A stretch of 64,000 nt of DNA from Rhizobiales bacterium Ga0077537 (lineage in GTDB: Bacteria; Pseudomonadota; Alphaproteobacteria; Rhizobiales; Hyphomicrobiaceae). Each line of letters begins with the position of its first letter. Positions within the stretch are counted from its first letter, which is position 1. A model generated the notes under the pieces. The model ran no database searches. It was given only the letters and a program-made list of their open reading frames with translations, and was not told the origin of the DNA. Made by a program: the position numbers and the translations under genes. Of this stretch, positions 24,653 through 34,339 are shown one piece after another. The DNA lies in assembly GCA_001464955.1 (NCBI GenBank), contig LNEM01000003.1, forward strand, positions 1-64,000. Direction: 5' to 3'.

Positions 24653-27600
24653 ATGAACCGCATCTCGCGCTCAGCCCTCGCCGCCTCGTTGTGTCTTGCC
24701 GTCGCGGCAAGTTGGCCGCTCGCCGGGAGCCACGCGCAGGAGCGGGCGGGCCAGACGTTCACCCACCCGATCGTGACGAAGGACGCCGAACGTCTCGAGG
24801 CGGCGCTGAAGGCGATCCGGGAGGGCGATGCGGGGAAGCGCGCGGCGACGGCGCCGCGTGGCTCGGCGAAGGCGGCGGGGCTCAAGCTCCTCGAAGATGG
24901 CGCGGACATCCGGGGTGCGCTCAATCAGCTGCTGCTGGCGAGTGCGCTCGACCCCAAGGACCCTGAGAGCTGGCGCGGCCTGGCGCGGGCGGCGTTGGCG
25001 CTGCCGGGCGATCAGATGCGGGGGTCGGAGCGCTACGAGTTGCCGGCGCGGGCGTCGGGGGCGGCATGGCTCGCCTTCCAGCTCGCAGCCGATGATGCGG
25101 CCCGCGCGGACGCGCTGTCGGTGCTCGGGGAAGCCATGAAGCGTCGCTCCATGTGGCGTCCGGCCATCGACGCGTACCGGGCAGCCGTCACGCTCGCGGC
25201 ATCGCCCGAGTTGCAGGAGAGGCTCGAGGCGCTGCTCGCCGAGCATGGCTTCAGGGTCGTCGACTACAAGGTCGATTCCGATGCGGAGACGCCCCGGCTC
25301 TGCGTCAACTTCTCGGAGCGGGTCAGCGGGACGTCGGTCGACGCGTCGAAGTTCGTCCGTCTCGACGGCAAGGAGGCGGAATCGCTGGCGGTCGAAGGCA
25401 ATCAGATCTGCCTCGACGGGCTGAAACACGGCAGCCGCTACGAGGTGCAGGTTCGCGCCGGGATGCCGTCCGAGACCCGGGAGACCCTCGCGAAGACCGC
25501 CGAGATCGGCGTCTATGTGCGCGACCGCAAGCCCTCCGTGCGGCTCAGCGGCCGGGCCTACGTGCTGCCGAGCCGGGGGCAGCAGGGCATCCCTGTGACC
25601 AGCGTCAACGCCAGCACGCTCGACGTCGAGATTTTCCGCATCGGCGACCGGGGTCTAGGCCTCGCCGCCGGCAGCGACAATTTCCTGAAGACGATCGAGA
25701 GCTGGGATCTCGAACAGGTGCGCGAGCGAAACGGCCGCAAGGTGTGGAGCGGGACGCTGGACGTTGCGAGCCGGCTCAATGCGGACGTGACGACCGCGAT
25801 CCCCGTGACCGAGGCGCTCGGGCGACTGGAGCCGGGCGTCTATGTCGTCTCGACGGCTGTCACCGGCCGGGTGGGCAACGAAGGACAGGGCAGCCGGGCC
25901 GCGCAATGGTTCGTCGTGTCGGACCTGGGGCTCACCGCGTTCTCGGGTGAGGATGGGTTGCATGCACTCGTGCGGTCGCTCGCGACCAGCCAGGCGGCGG
26001 CCGGCGTCAAGCTGCGGCTCATCGCGCGCAACAACGAAGTGCTGGCGAGCGCCGAGACCGACAGCCGCGGCTATGCGCGCTTCGAGCCGGGGCTTCTGCG
26101 CGGCGAAGGCGGCAATGGCGCGCGGCTCCTCGTCGCGGAAGGCCGCGAAGACTATGCGCTGCTCGATCTCGCGGCATCGGCGTTCGACCTCTCCGACCGT
26201 GGTGTCGCGGGTCGCGCTCCTCCCGGGCCGCTCGACGGCTATCTCTATGCCGAGCGGGGCGTCTACAGGCCAGGCGAGACGGTGCACCTGACGGGTCTCC
26301 TGCGGACAGCGAAGGGGCGTTCGGCGACAGCGCCCGCGACGCTCATCGTCGTCAGGCCGGACGGGGTCGAGCATCGCCGTATTGTTCTTCAGGATGGTGG
26401 TCTCGGCGGGCGCAGCCACAGTCTCGGTCTTGGCCGCCAGGCCATGACGGGAACGTGGCGGGCGCGGCTACATGCGGACCCGAAGTCGGCTGCGCTCGCG
26501 GAGACGGCCTTCCTCGTCGAGGATTTCGTTCCCGAACGGCTGGCGCTCGATCTGAAGGCGGGAACGCCTGCGTTGCGGGCCGGCGAGCGTGCCAGCGTCG
26601 GGATCACGGGGCGCTATCTCTATGGCCCGCCGGCCGTCGGGCTTGCGGCCGACGGCGAAGTCATCGTGCGCCTCGCCAAGGGTGGGCTCGCGGGCTTTCC
26701 AGGCTATCAGTTCGGGAAAGCCGAAGACACGGTGCTCGCCGTTCGCGAACCCATTGCAGAGACCGCGACGACGGACGCGCAAGGCGTCGCTACGATCGCA
26801 TTCGAGCCGCCGAAGCTGCCTCGGACGGACCGGCCCCTCGAAGCCGACGTGCTGGTTCGCCTCAAGGAGCCGAGCGGGCGCGCCATCGAGCGTCGGGTGA
26901 CGCTGCCGGTCGATCCGGGCGCGCCGCGCATCGGTGTGAAGCCGCTCTTTACCGGCGATCAGGTCGGCGAGGGTGACGAGGCGCGGTTCGACGTCATCGG
27001 GCTCGGCGCCGACGGCAAGGCCGCGCCCGAGCGGACGTTTACGTGGCAGATCGTGCGTCTCGACAAGCGCTGGCAGTGGTACTCGCACGACGGCGAGTGG
27101 CGCTACGAGGGCATCACCACGACGCGCAAGGTGGCCAACGGAACCGCGCAGGGCCGTGACGGGCAACCGGCACGCATAGCCTTCAAGCCGGAGTGGGGAC
27201 GCTACCGGCTGGAAGTGACGGACGGCCAGTCGGGGAGCAACCTGACCAGCGTCGTCTTCACGTCGGGCTGGCAGCCCGCCGGCGACGGCGACAGCCCGGA
27301 AGTGCTCGACATCGCGCTCGACAAGAAGACCTACAAGGCCGGCGAGAGTGCGCGTCTGCGCATCAACAGCCGCGAGGCGGGGCGCGCGCTGATCGCGATC
27401 GTGTCGGGCTCGCTGCACCAGATCCAGGAAGTGGACGTTCCGAAGGGTGGCACCGAGGTGGCGCTGCCGGTCGATGGCGCGCTGCTGCCCGGTGCCTATG
27501 TGACTGCAACGCTCTACCGGTCGCTCGACGAGGCGCAGAAGCGCATGCCGTCGCGGGCCATGGGCGTCGCCTGGCTCGGGCTCGACATGTCGGCTGCAAC

Positions 27601-29953
27601 GCTCGACGTGGCGCTCACCCTGCCGGAGAAGGCACTCCCCGGACGCCCGCTCACGGTTCCGGTCCGCATCGGCGGGCTCGGGGCTGGGGACGAGGCGCGC
27701 GTCACGGTGGCGGCGGTTGATGTCGGCATCCTCAACCTCACGCGCTACGAGGCCCCCGCGCCTGAGAAGTGGCTCTATGCCCAGCGCCGCCTCGGCATCG
27801 AGGTGCGCGATCTCTACGGCCGTCTCATCGACGGCATGCGGGCCGAGCGGGGTCGCATGCGGAGCGGCGGCGACGGTTCCGGCGGAATGAGTGCACAGGG
27901 GAGCCCGCCGGTGGAAGCGCCGCTGGCGCTTTATTCCGGCATCGTGAAGGTCGGCGCCGACGGAAAGGCCGAAGTGACGTTCGACATGCCGGACTTCAAC
28001 GGCAGCGTGCGGCTGATGGCGGTCGCGTGGAGCGAAAGCAAGGTTGGTTCAACGTCTCGCGACGTCATCGTGCGCGACAAGCTGGCGCTGCTCGCCACGG
28101 GGCCGCGCTTCATGATCCTCGGCGACAAGACGCGGCTCGACGTCGACGTGCACAACATCGAGGGGCCGTCGGGGGTCTACAAGGTGGCCGTAAGCCGGCA
28201 ATCGGGGAACGGCCCGAGCCAGTCTCTGCCCGGCGCGGAGCTGGCACTCGAGCCGGGTGCACGACGCCGTCAGGCCGTGGCGCTGGCGCCTACGGAACTC
28301 GGCCGCTCGGTCTACGACGTGACGGTGAGCGGGCCGGATGGCATTCAGCTGAAGCGGCGGCTGGCGCTCGACGTGCTGCCGCCCGCGACGGGCATCCGCC
28401 GCTCGACCGTGTCGTCGCTCGCGGCGGGCGGGGGCAAGCTGACCCTGTCGCCAGATCTGTTCCAGGACCTGATCCCGTCGACCGCGCAGCTCTCGCTGAC
28501 GGTCGGCCCCACGGCCCGGCTCGACGTGGCCGGTCTGCTGTCGCAGCTCGACAAGTATCCCTACGGCTGCGCCGAACAGACGACGAGCCGCGCGATGCCG
28601 CTGCTCTACGCCAACGACATGGCGCGCAAGCTTGGGATCGCAGAGGACGCCGAAATCCGTAGCCGTGTTGCGAAGGCGATCGAGCGGCTGATGGAGATGC
28701 AGGATTCTTCCGGCGCGTTCGGCGCCTGGGGACCGTCGGACAGCGACGTCTGGCTCAGCGCCTATGTCACGGACTTCCTGACACGGGCCAAGGAGAGCGG
28801 CTACGAGGTGCGGCGCGAGCCGTTCACGCAAGCTCTGGACAAGCTGGCCAACGTGCTCGCCTACGCGCAGGATTTCCAGAACGGCGGCGAGGCTCGGGCT
28901 TATGCCCTCTATGTGCTGGCGCGGAACGGGCGGGCGCCGATCGGGGACCTCCGCTACTACGTCGATGCGCGGCTCGACCGGTTCGCGACGCCGCTCGCCA
29001 AGGCGCAGCTCGGAGCCGCACTCGCGATGCTCGGCGATCAGGAACGGGCTGGCCGCGCGTTCGCATCGGCGCTTGCCATGCTGGAGGCGAACGCTGCCCG
29101 GACGGATGCCGACGGGGCACGGGCGGACTACGGATCGCTTGTCCGGGACGGAGCTGGCCTGTTGACGCTTGCGGCGGAGACGGGGCTCGCGAAGGCGCAG
29201 GTCCCGGGTCTGTCGAAGGTTCTTGCGACGGCCTTCCGGGCCCGGCAGTACACCTCGACGCAGGAACAGGCGTGGATGCTGCTCGCGGCGCGGGCGCTCG
29301 CCGACGAGGCGAAAGGCGTGCGTCTCGACGTTGCGGGACGCCCGCACATGGGTGAACTGACGCGGACGTTCCGGCCGGCGGATATCGCGGCTTCCCCGGT
29401 CGCCGTCGTCAACGGCGGGAGTGATGCCGTCGACGCCGTGATCACGGTCGAGGGCGCGTCGCTGACGCCGGAACCCGCGATCGCGAAGGGCTTCAGCATC
29501 GAGCGGGGCTACTACACGCTCGACGGTCGCAAGATCGAGGCCGGCGCGACGATGACCGTGCGCCAGAACGACCGCTTCGTCGTGGTCGTCACGATCAAGG
29601 GGCAGCAGTCGGGTGGGCGCATCCTCATCGCCGATCATCTGCCGGCCGGCTTCGAGGTGGAAAATCCGCGCCTCGTCGACAGCGGCGACGTGAAGTCGCT
29701 CGCCTGGCTGAAGAAGGGGCGCGAGGCGAAGCACACCGAGTTCCGTGACGATCGTGTCGTGGCGGCGTTCGATTTCTTCGGCGAGAACGGCGAAGTGTCC
29801 GCCGAAGCGCCCGAAGCGACGGTCGCCTACATCGTTCGCGCTGTGACGCCGGGAACGTTCGTGCATCCGGCGGCGCGGGTGGAGGACATGTACCGTCCCG
29901 AGCTCTTCGCCCGCACCGCCGGTGGAACGCTCTTGGTGGACGCCGCGCAATAG
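24653..29953 (+). CDS. Bacterial alpha-2-macroglobulin family protein
   Basis: A very large periplasmic protease trap of 1766 residues. A cleavable signal peptide (about 1-28, ending SHA) has no lipobox cysteine, unlike E. coli YfhM. After an alpha-helical N-terminal region come macroglobulin-like domains, including the GVYRPGETVHLTG segment near 535-550. The thioester motif CAEQ is intact at Cys1306 (in YPYGCAEQTTSRAMP) and is followed by the helical thioester domain with DSDVWLSAYVTDFL. The C-terminal domain ends near LLVDAAQ. On cleavage it would covalently trap proteases. It precedes pbpC by 55 bases, the widespread A2M-PBP1C pair for periplasm defence and cell-wall repair. Confidence 0.93.
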   Translation: MNRISRSALAASLCLAVAASWPLAGSHAQERAGQTFTHPIVTKDAERLEAALKAIREGDAGKRAATAPRGSAKAAGLKLLEDGADIRGALNQLLLASALDPKDPESWRGLARAALALPGDQMRGSERYELPARASGAAWLAFQLAADDAARADALSVLGEAMKRRSMWRPAIDAYRAAVTLAASPELQERLEALLAEHGFRVVDYKVDSDAETPRLCVNFSERVSGTSVDASKFVRLDGKEAESLAVEGNQICLDGLKHGSRYEVQVRAGMPSETRETLAKTAEIGVYVRDRKPSVRLSGRAYVLPSRGQQGIPVTSVNASTLDVEIFRIGDRGLGLAAGSDNFLKTIESWDLEQVRERNGRKVWSGTLDVASRLNADVTTAIPVTEALGRLEPGVYVVSTAVTGRVGNEGQGSRAAQWFVVSDLGLTAFSGEDGLHALVRSLATSQAAAGVKLRLIARNNEVLASAETDSRGYARFEPGLLRGEGGNGARLLVAEGREDYALLDLAASAFDLSDRGVAGRAPPGPLDGYLYAERGVYRPGETVHLTGLLRTAKGRSATAPATLIVVRPDGVEHRRIVLQDGGLGGRSHSLGLGRQAMTGTWRARLHADPKSAALAETAFLVEDFVPERLALDLKAGTPALRAGERASVGITGRYLYGPPAVGLAADGEVIVRLAKGGLAGFPGYQFGKAEDTVLAVREPIAETATTDAQGVATIAFEPPKLPRTDRPLEADVLVRLKEPSGRAIERRVTLPVDPGAPRIGVKPLFTGDQVGEGDEARFDVIGLGADGKAAPERTFTWQIVRLDKRWQWYSHDGEWRYEGITTTRKVANGTAQGRDGQPARIAFKPEWGRYRLEVTDGQSGSNLTSVVFTSGWQPAGDGDSPEVLDIALDKKTYKAGESARLRINSREAGRALIAIVSGSLHQIQEVDVPKGGTEVALPVDGALLPGAYVTATLYRSLDEAQKRMPSRAMGVAWLGLDMSAATLDVALTLPEKALPGRPLTVPVRIGGLGAGDEARVTVAAVDVGILNLTRYEAPAPEKWLYAQRRLGIEVRDLYGRLIDGMRAERGRMRSGGDGSGGMSAQGSPPVEAPLALYSGIVKVGADGKAEVTFDMPDFNGSVRLMAVAWSESKVGSTSRDVIVRDKLALLATGPRFMILGDKTRLDVDVHNIEGPSGVYKVAVSRQSGNGPSQSLPGAELALEPGARRRQAVALAPTELGRSVYDVTVSGPDGIQLKRRLALDVLPPATGIRRSTVSSLAAGGGKLTLSPDLFQDLIPSTAQLSLTVGPTARLDVAGLLSQLDKYPYGCAEQTTSRAMPLLYANDMARKLGIAEDAEIRSRVAKAIERLMEMQDSSGAFGAWGPSDSDVWLSAYVTDFLTRAKESGYEVRREPFTQALDKLANVLAYAQDFQNGGEARAYALYVLARNGRAPIGDLRYYVDARLDRFATPLAKAQLGAALAMLGDQERAGRAFASALAMLEANAARTDADGARADYGSLVRDGAGLLTLAAETGLAKAQVPGLSKVLATAFRARQYTSTQEQAWMLLAARALADEAKGVRLDVAGRPHMGELTRTFRPADIAASPVAVVNGGSDAVDAVITVEGASLTPEPAIAKGFSIERGYYTLDGRKIEAGATMTVRQNDRFVVVVTIKGQQSGGRILIADHLPAGFEVENPRLVDSGDVKSLAWLKKGREAKHTEFRDDRVVAAFDFFGENGEVSAEAPEATVAYIVRAVTPGTFVHPAARVEDMYRPELFARTAGGTLLVDAAQ

Positions 29954-29962
29954 CGCGGCGTC
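29939..29962 (+). repeat. Perfect hairpin spanning the alpha-2-macroglobulin stop codon
   Basis: GACGCCGCGC (29939-29948) and GCGCGGCGTC (29953-29962) are exact inverted repeats around AATA; the stop TAG occupies 29951-29953. It lacks a T-run, and pbpC starts 46 bases later on the same strand. It may partly terminate transcription or stabilise the A2M message relative to pbpC. Confidence 0.5.
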
Positions 29963-30008
29963 CGCCGATCCGTCCGCCTCCCCTGCCGGCCAAGTCCGAG
30001 AGACCCCG

Positions 30009-32156
30009 ATGCTCCCCCGCTTCCCGCCCAAACCCGGTTCCGACGTCCGATCGGCCAAGGCCGCGCCCGTCAGGTACCGGCGCTGGGCGTGGGGCGGGTT
30101 GGCGCTGGCAGGAAGTGCAGTTCTTCTCGCCCTCGGCCTTCAAGTCGCGGGACAAGCGCTCGATCGCGTCCATCTGCCGCTCGATCGGGTGGCGGGCGTT
30201 TCGAAGACCGTGGTCGATCGAGAGGGGCGACTGCTGCGAGCCTTCACCGCCCCTGATGGTCGCTGGCGGCTTCCGGCGGAGGCGGGTGACGTCGATCCGC
30301 GTTATCTCGAGATGCTCATTGCCTACGAGGATCGTCGGTTTCGCGAGCATGCCGGCGTCGATCCGTGGTCGATGCTGCGCGCGGCCGGACAGTTCGTGCG
30401 CAACGGTCGTGTGGTCTCGGGGGCCTCGACGCTGACGATGCAGGTGGCACGCCTGCTCGATGGGCAGGATCGGCGAACGCTCGGCACGAAGGTGCGGCAG
30501 ATGGTGCTCGCGCTGGCCCTCGAGCGGCGCCTGTCGAAAGCTGAGATCCTATCGCTCTACCTGAAGCTCGCGCCCTTCGGCGGCAACATCGAGGGCGTTC
30601 GCGCCGCCTCTCTCGCCTACTTCCGGAAAGAGCCGGTGCGACTATCCCCGGGTGAGCGGGCGCTGCTCGTCGCCATTCCGCAGTCGCCGGAAGCGCGTCG
30701 TCCGGATCGCGATCCGGGGGCCGCGCGGCGGGCAAGAGACCGCGTATTGCAGCGCGCCGTCGAGGCGGGCGTCGTATCGGCCAGCGAGGCCGCGCAGGCG
30801 CGGATGGAAGCCGTGCCCCGGCAGCGCCATCCCTTCCCTCGCTTCGCGCCGCATCTGGCCGAGGGAGAGGTCGCCCGCTATCCGCAGCGGACGACGCATC
30901 GGCTGACGATCGACCGCACGCGGCAGGCGGCGCTCGAGACGCTGGCCGGCGAACACGCCAGTCGCCTGGGGCGGAAGCTGACGGTCGCCGTGCTCGCGAT
31001 CGAGAACGCCACCGGCCATGTCGTGGCCCACGTCGGCTCGGCCGGCTATCTCGACGCGGAGCGGCAAGGCGCGATCGACATGACCTCGGCCGTGCGGTCG
31101 CCGGGGTCGACGCTGAAGCCGTTCATCTACGGGCTGGCCTTCGAGCGGGGGCTCGCGCACCCCGAGACACTCATCGAGGATGCGCCGACGCGGTTCGGGC
31201 GCTATGCGCCGAACAACTTCGACGAGGAGTTCCGGGGCACGGTGTCGATCCGGGAGGCGCTGGCGCACTCGCTGAACATTCCGGCCGTCAAGGCGCTGGC
31301 GGCGGTCGGTCCGAAGCGCTTCGTCGGGCGGCTGCGGCGATCGGGCACCGAGGTGGTGCTGCCGCCGGGAACGGAGGCGTCGCTCGCAGTTGCGCTCGGA
31401 GGAGCGGGGCTCACGCTGCATGATCTCGCGCATGCCTATGTGGCGCTCGCCCGCGGGGGGGGCCCAGTGCCGATCGTGCACAGTCTCGTCGAGGGCGGGG
31501 CCGGTACCTCCAATCCGGCCTCCGCGCGACCGGCCCGCCTGATGTCACCGGCGGCGGCGTGGTACGTCGGCGACATTCTCAAGGGTGCGCCGCCACCTGC
31601 CGGTGCCAAGCCGTTCCAGATCGCGTTCAAGACGGGGACGTCCTACGGCTATCGCGACGCGTGGGCCGTCGGTTTCGACGGCCGGCATACGGTTGCGGTC
31701 TGGGTCGGGCGGGCCGATGCGTCCTCGACGCCTGCCATGACGGGGCACGGCGCGGCAGCCCCGCTTCTGTTCGACAGTTTTGCGCGCCTGGCCGAGCGTG
31801 TTTCGCCGTTGCCACCGCCGCCGGCCGGCGTGCATCGGGTGCGAAACAATGAGTTGGCGAGCCAGCTCAGGCGCTTCGGTGGACATGCGGACGCCGCCGG
31901 GGCTGCGGGAAGCGTCGCCATCGCCTTTCCACCGGACAAGGCGGAACTCGATGCGCCACCCGCCGACGCGCCGGAGATCGTGCTGAAGGCCGAGGGGGGT
32001 GCGTTGCCGCTCACGTGGGTCGTGGACGGGGTGCCGCTCGAGACGTCCGCCGGTGAGCGGGCCGCTGTCTGGAAGCCGAGCGGCTCGGGCTTCTCGCGCA
32101 TCTCGGTGATCGATGCGACGGGGCGCGCGGACCAGGTGAAGATCCGCATTCGCTGA
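30009..32156 (+). CDS. pbpC: Penicillin-binding protein 1C
   Basis: A bifunctional peptidoglycan synthase of 715 residues anchored by one helix (about 28-48). The GT51 transglycosylase has the catalytic glutamate in YEDRRFREHAG (Glu107) and GASTLTMQVARLL. The transpeptidase has the nucleophile in SPGSTLKPF (Ser367), SLN in HSLNIPAVK, and KTGTS at 541-545. A C-terminal BiPBP_C domain (about 620-715) completes the PBP1C layout. The frame is open upstream inside the A2M gene, but MLPRFPPKP at 30009 is the natural start. With the preceding A2M it forms a repair and defence pair. Confidence 0.92.
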   Translation: MLPRFPPKPGSDVRSAKAAPVRYRRWAWGGLALAGSAVLLALGLQVAGQALDRVHLPLDRVAGVSKTVVDREGRLLRAFTAPDGRWRLPAEAGDVDPRYLEMLIAYEDRRFREHAGVDPWSMLRAAGQFVRNGRVVSGASTLTMQVARLLDGQDRRTLGTKVRQMVLALALERRLSKAEILSLYLKLAPFGGNIEGVRAASLAYFRKEPVRLSPGERALLVAIPQSPEARRPDRDPGAARRARDRVLQRAVEAGVVSASEAAQARMEAVPRQRHPFPRFAPHLAEGEVARYPQRTTHRLTIDRTRQAALETLAGEHASRLGRKLTVAVLAIENATGHVVAHVGSAGYLDAERQGAIDMTSAVRSPGSTLKPFIYGLAFERGLAHPETLIEDAPTRFGRYAPNNFDEEFRGTVSIREALAHSLNIPAVKALAAVGPKRFVGRLRRSGTEVVLPPGTEASLAVALGGAGLTLHDLAHAYVALARGGGPVPIVHSLVEGGAGTSNPASARPARLMSPAAAWYVGDILKGAPPPAGAKPFQIAFKTGTSYGYRDAWAVGFDGRHTVAVWVGRADASSTPAMTGHGAAAPLLFDSFARLAERVSPLPPPPAGVHRVRNNELASQLRRFGGHADAAGAAGSVAIAFPPDKAELDAPPADAPEIVLKAEGGALPLTWVVDGVPLETSAGERAAVWKPSGSGFSRISVIDATGRADQVKIRIR

Positions 32157-32273
32157 GCCTTTGCGCTCGATCAAGAGCGTCCCGGCATGCGGCGATAGGA
32201 ACCGCGACGCAGGAGCGCGAGCCGTTCGGGACCGGAAGCGGCTAATGTTCTGGCTGATCGCGGGGGAATCGAC

Positions 32274-33212
32274 ATGGGATGGACTATCGCCTGGGGCTGG
32301 CCGACGCGGGGCGCGGAGACGGCGCTTGCCGGTCACGCGGCGGAGCGACGGTATGCGCTGCTGGCCGCGATGGCGGTCGCCGTGGCCGCCGGGCCGCTGC
32401 TCATGTCAGTCGGGGACGAGGATGCGGGCTCGGGTGCCCATCGTTCCTCCGGCGTGGAGGCGAGCGCGCCGGCCGAGACGCTCTACGCCGCCTACGGCGG
32501 CGTCACCCACACGCACGCCAGCGATGTGCTGTTCCGGAAGGCCGGGGTCACAGACCTCACGGCGCACGGCGTCGAATGGATCGGGCGGCCGTTCAAGAGC
32601 CCCATCTACTACGGGCTGCGCGGCATGCACTGGGGTGCCGGGGGTCGCTTCGGCGGCATGGTCGATTTCACGCATGCGAAGGCGATCTCGGTCCGCGAGC
32701 AGACGGTGCGCTTTTCCGGTACGCGGGACGGCAAGCCGGCCGACGGACAGGCGAAGATCGGCGACACGTTCCGGCATCTGGAGTTCAGCCACGGACACAA
32801 CATGCTGACGCTGAACGGCCTCCTGCGGCTGGCGCCGATGTCGGGGAGCCTCAGGCCCTACGTGGGGGCGGGGGTCGGCCTTTCGCTGCCGCACACCGAG
32901 GTGCAGTTCCTGGACGAGACCAAGCGGACCTACGAATACCAGATGACGGGCGGGGTCGGGCAGGTGGTGGCGGGTTTCGAGATCCGCTTGCCGCGCGCGT
33001 CGGTGATCGTCGAGTACAAGTTCTCGTTCGCTCCCTACAGCGTGCCGCTGTCGCTGCGGGACGGGTCGAAGGGCAACGCGTTCGTCGATTACTGGGTGCA
33101 GTTTTCCCGGTGGTGGCGGGGTGAGGCCACGGAGGGGGGCTGGCTCTGGACCAATCTGGCGAGCCACCATGTGATCGTCGGTGTCGGCTACCGCCACGCA
33201 GCGGGGCCGTAG
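32274..33212 (+). CDS. Outer-membrane beta-barrel protein, lipid A oxidase (LpxQ)-like
   Basis: The 312-residue product has a hydrophobic N-terminal segment (about 25-46). Alternating amphipathic strands follow: YAAYGGVTHTHASDV, GRPFKSPIYYGLRGMHW, GGMVDFTHAKAI, LEFSHGHNMLTLNG, YVGAGVGLSLPHTEV. These conserved blocks resemble those I associate with rhizobial lipid A oxidase and related barrels. It would act on the proximal glucosamine of lipid A in the outer membrane. The family call is from memory of motif spacing, so only moderately sure; outer-membrane barrel is safer. It starts 117 bases after pbpC and ends 20 bases from the convergent LysR gene. Confidence 0.55.
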   Translation: MGWTIAWGWPTRGAETALAGHAAERRYALLAAMAVAVAAGPLLMSVGDEDAGSGAHRSSGVEASAPAETLYAAYGGVTHTHASDVLFRKAGVTDLTAHGVEWIGRPFKSPIYYGLRGMHWGAGGRFGGMVDFTHAKAISVREQTVRFSGTRDGKPADGQAKIGDTFRHLEFSHGHNMLTLNGLLRLAPMSGSLRPYVGAGVGLSLPHTEVQFLDETKRTYEYQMTGGVGQVVAGFEIRLPRASVIVEYKFSFAPYSVPLSLRDGSKGNAFVDYWVQFSRWWRGEATEGGWLWTNLASHHVIVGVGYRHAAGP

Positions 33213-33232
33213 GCAGCGGCAACGCGGCCGGA

Positions 33233-34138
33233 CTACTCGTGTGCGGGGTGCTCGGCGCGGCGCTGCTCCAGGTACCAGACGGAAAGGAAGTCGAGGAAGA
33301 CGCGAAGCTTCGGCAACATGTGCCGCGTGCTCGGGTAGACCGCCCACACGGACGCGTTGCGGCCAACGTCGTAGTCCGGGAGCACCTCGAGAAGGTCGCC
33401 TTCGGCCAAGGCTTCGCGGACGCGCACGTGCGCCGCTTTCAGAATGCCGCCGCCTTCGATGGCCGTGTGGCGAAGCAGTTCGCCATCGTTCGACCGCAGC
33501 CGCGCCATGAGCCGCACCTCGTGCGTTTCGTCGCCTCGGCGCAGCAGCCAGCTCTGGGTGTCGCCCTGGACGAGACACCAGTGCCGTTGCAGATCCGCAG
33601 GGGTTTCCGGCATGCCGTGCTCGCGGACGTAACGGGGCGCGGCGACGAGGAGGCGGGGATGGGGTCCGAGCCGCTTGGCGATCAGCGTCGAGTCCTGGAG
33701 GTTTCCGGTGCGGATCGCCACGTCGAAGCCGGAATCCGGGAACGTGATCATCCGGTCGTTCGATTCGACGTAGAGATCGACCTTAGGGTAACGGCGCATG
33801 AACGCGCCGAAAGCGGGCCCCAGCACGCCGCGTCCGAGGTTGGTCGGCACGGAGACGCGCAATCGGCCCTGCGGTTGTTCGACGGATCGGGTCAGCTCGC
33901 CGCAGGCTTCGTCATAGCGGGCAATGATCGATTCGATGTCGTCGAGGAACTTCTGGCCCTCGTCGGTGATCGCTATGGCGCGAGTGGAGCGATCGAAGAG
34001 GCGGACGCCGAGGCTGCTCTCGATCGCCTGCAGGCGCTTCGATATCGTACCGGCGCTCAGTTCGAACTCGGCGCCGACCGCCGACAGGTTCTGCAAGTGA
34101 GCGAGGCGAGCCAGAATTCTGAGGTCGTCGATCTCCAT
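33233..34138 (-). CDS. LysR-family transcriptional regulator
   Basis: This 301-residue regulator has the winged helix at residues 1-60 (MEIDDLRILARLAHLQN, then LSAGTISKRLQAIESSLGVRLF) and a LysR substrate-binding domain from about 88 (GRLRVSVPTNLGRGVLGPAF). The FDVAIRTGNLQDSTLIAKRL block is typical of the CrgA/AaeR-like subgroup. The frame is open to 34189, but the conserved start is the ATG at 34138. No divergent enzyme gene lies within a short distance, since its upstream neighbour on the same strand is the TIGR02302 gene 200 bases away. The target is therefore unknown. Confidence 0.88.
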   Translation of the reverse strand: MEIDDLRILARLAHLQNLSAVGAEFELSAGTISKRLQAIESSLGVRLFDRSTRAIAITDEGQKFLDDIESIIARYDEACGELTRSVEQPQGRLRVSVPTNLGRGVLGPAFGAFMRRYPKVDLYVESNDRMITFPDSGFDVAIRTGNLQDSTLIAKRLGPHPRLLVAAPRYVREHGMPETPADLQRHWCLVQGDTQSWLLRRGDETHEVRLMARLRSNDGELLRHTAIEGGGILKAAHVRVREALAEGDLLEVLPDYDVGRNASVWAVYPSTRHMLPKLRVFLDFLSVWYLEQRRAEHPAHE

Positions 34139-34339
34139 GGTCCGCTCTTTCGCGTGCGTGACGGGCGAGCAGGGCTCGCGTTCGGGCACGCATCCTGGGG
34201 CGCGCGACTCGGTCGACGCAGCAACCCGGTATCAGTTTACGGGGCCTGCGCGCAAATCAACGCGCCATTTGGTTGACGGCCCGCATCCGTCGACCCTGTG
34301 GTGCGCGTCTTGCGCACTCGCGACACCCGGCTCCGGCGC

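Noticed and set aside
28049-30058. A 669-codon open frame antisense to the alpha-2-macroglobulin gene
   Set aside because: It mirrors a real gene in a G+C-rich genome where stop codons are rare on the opposite strand; its translation is arginine-rich without any domain, while the plus-strand protein has signal peptide and thioester motif.
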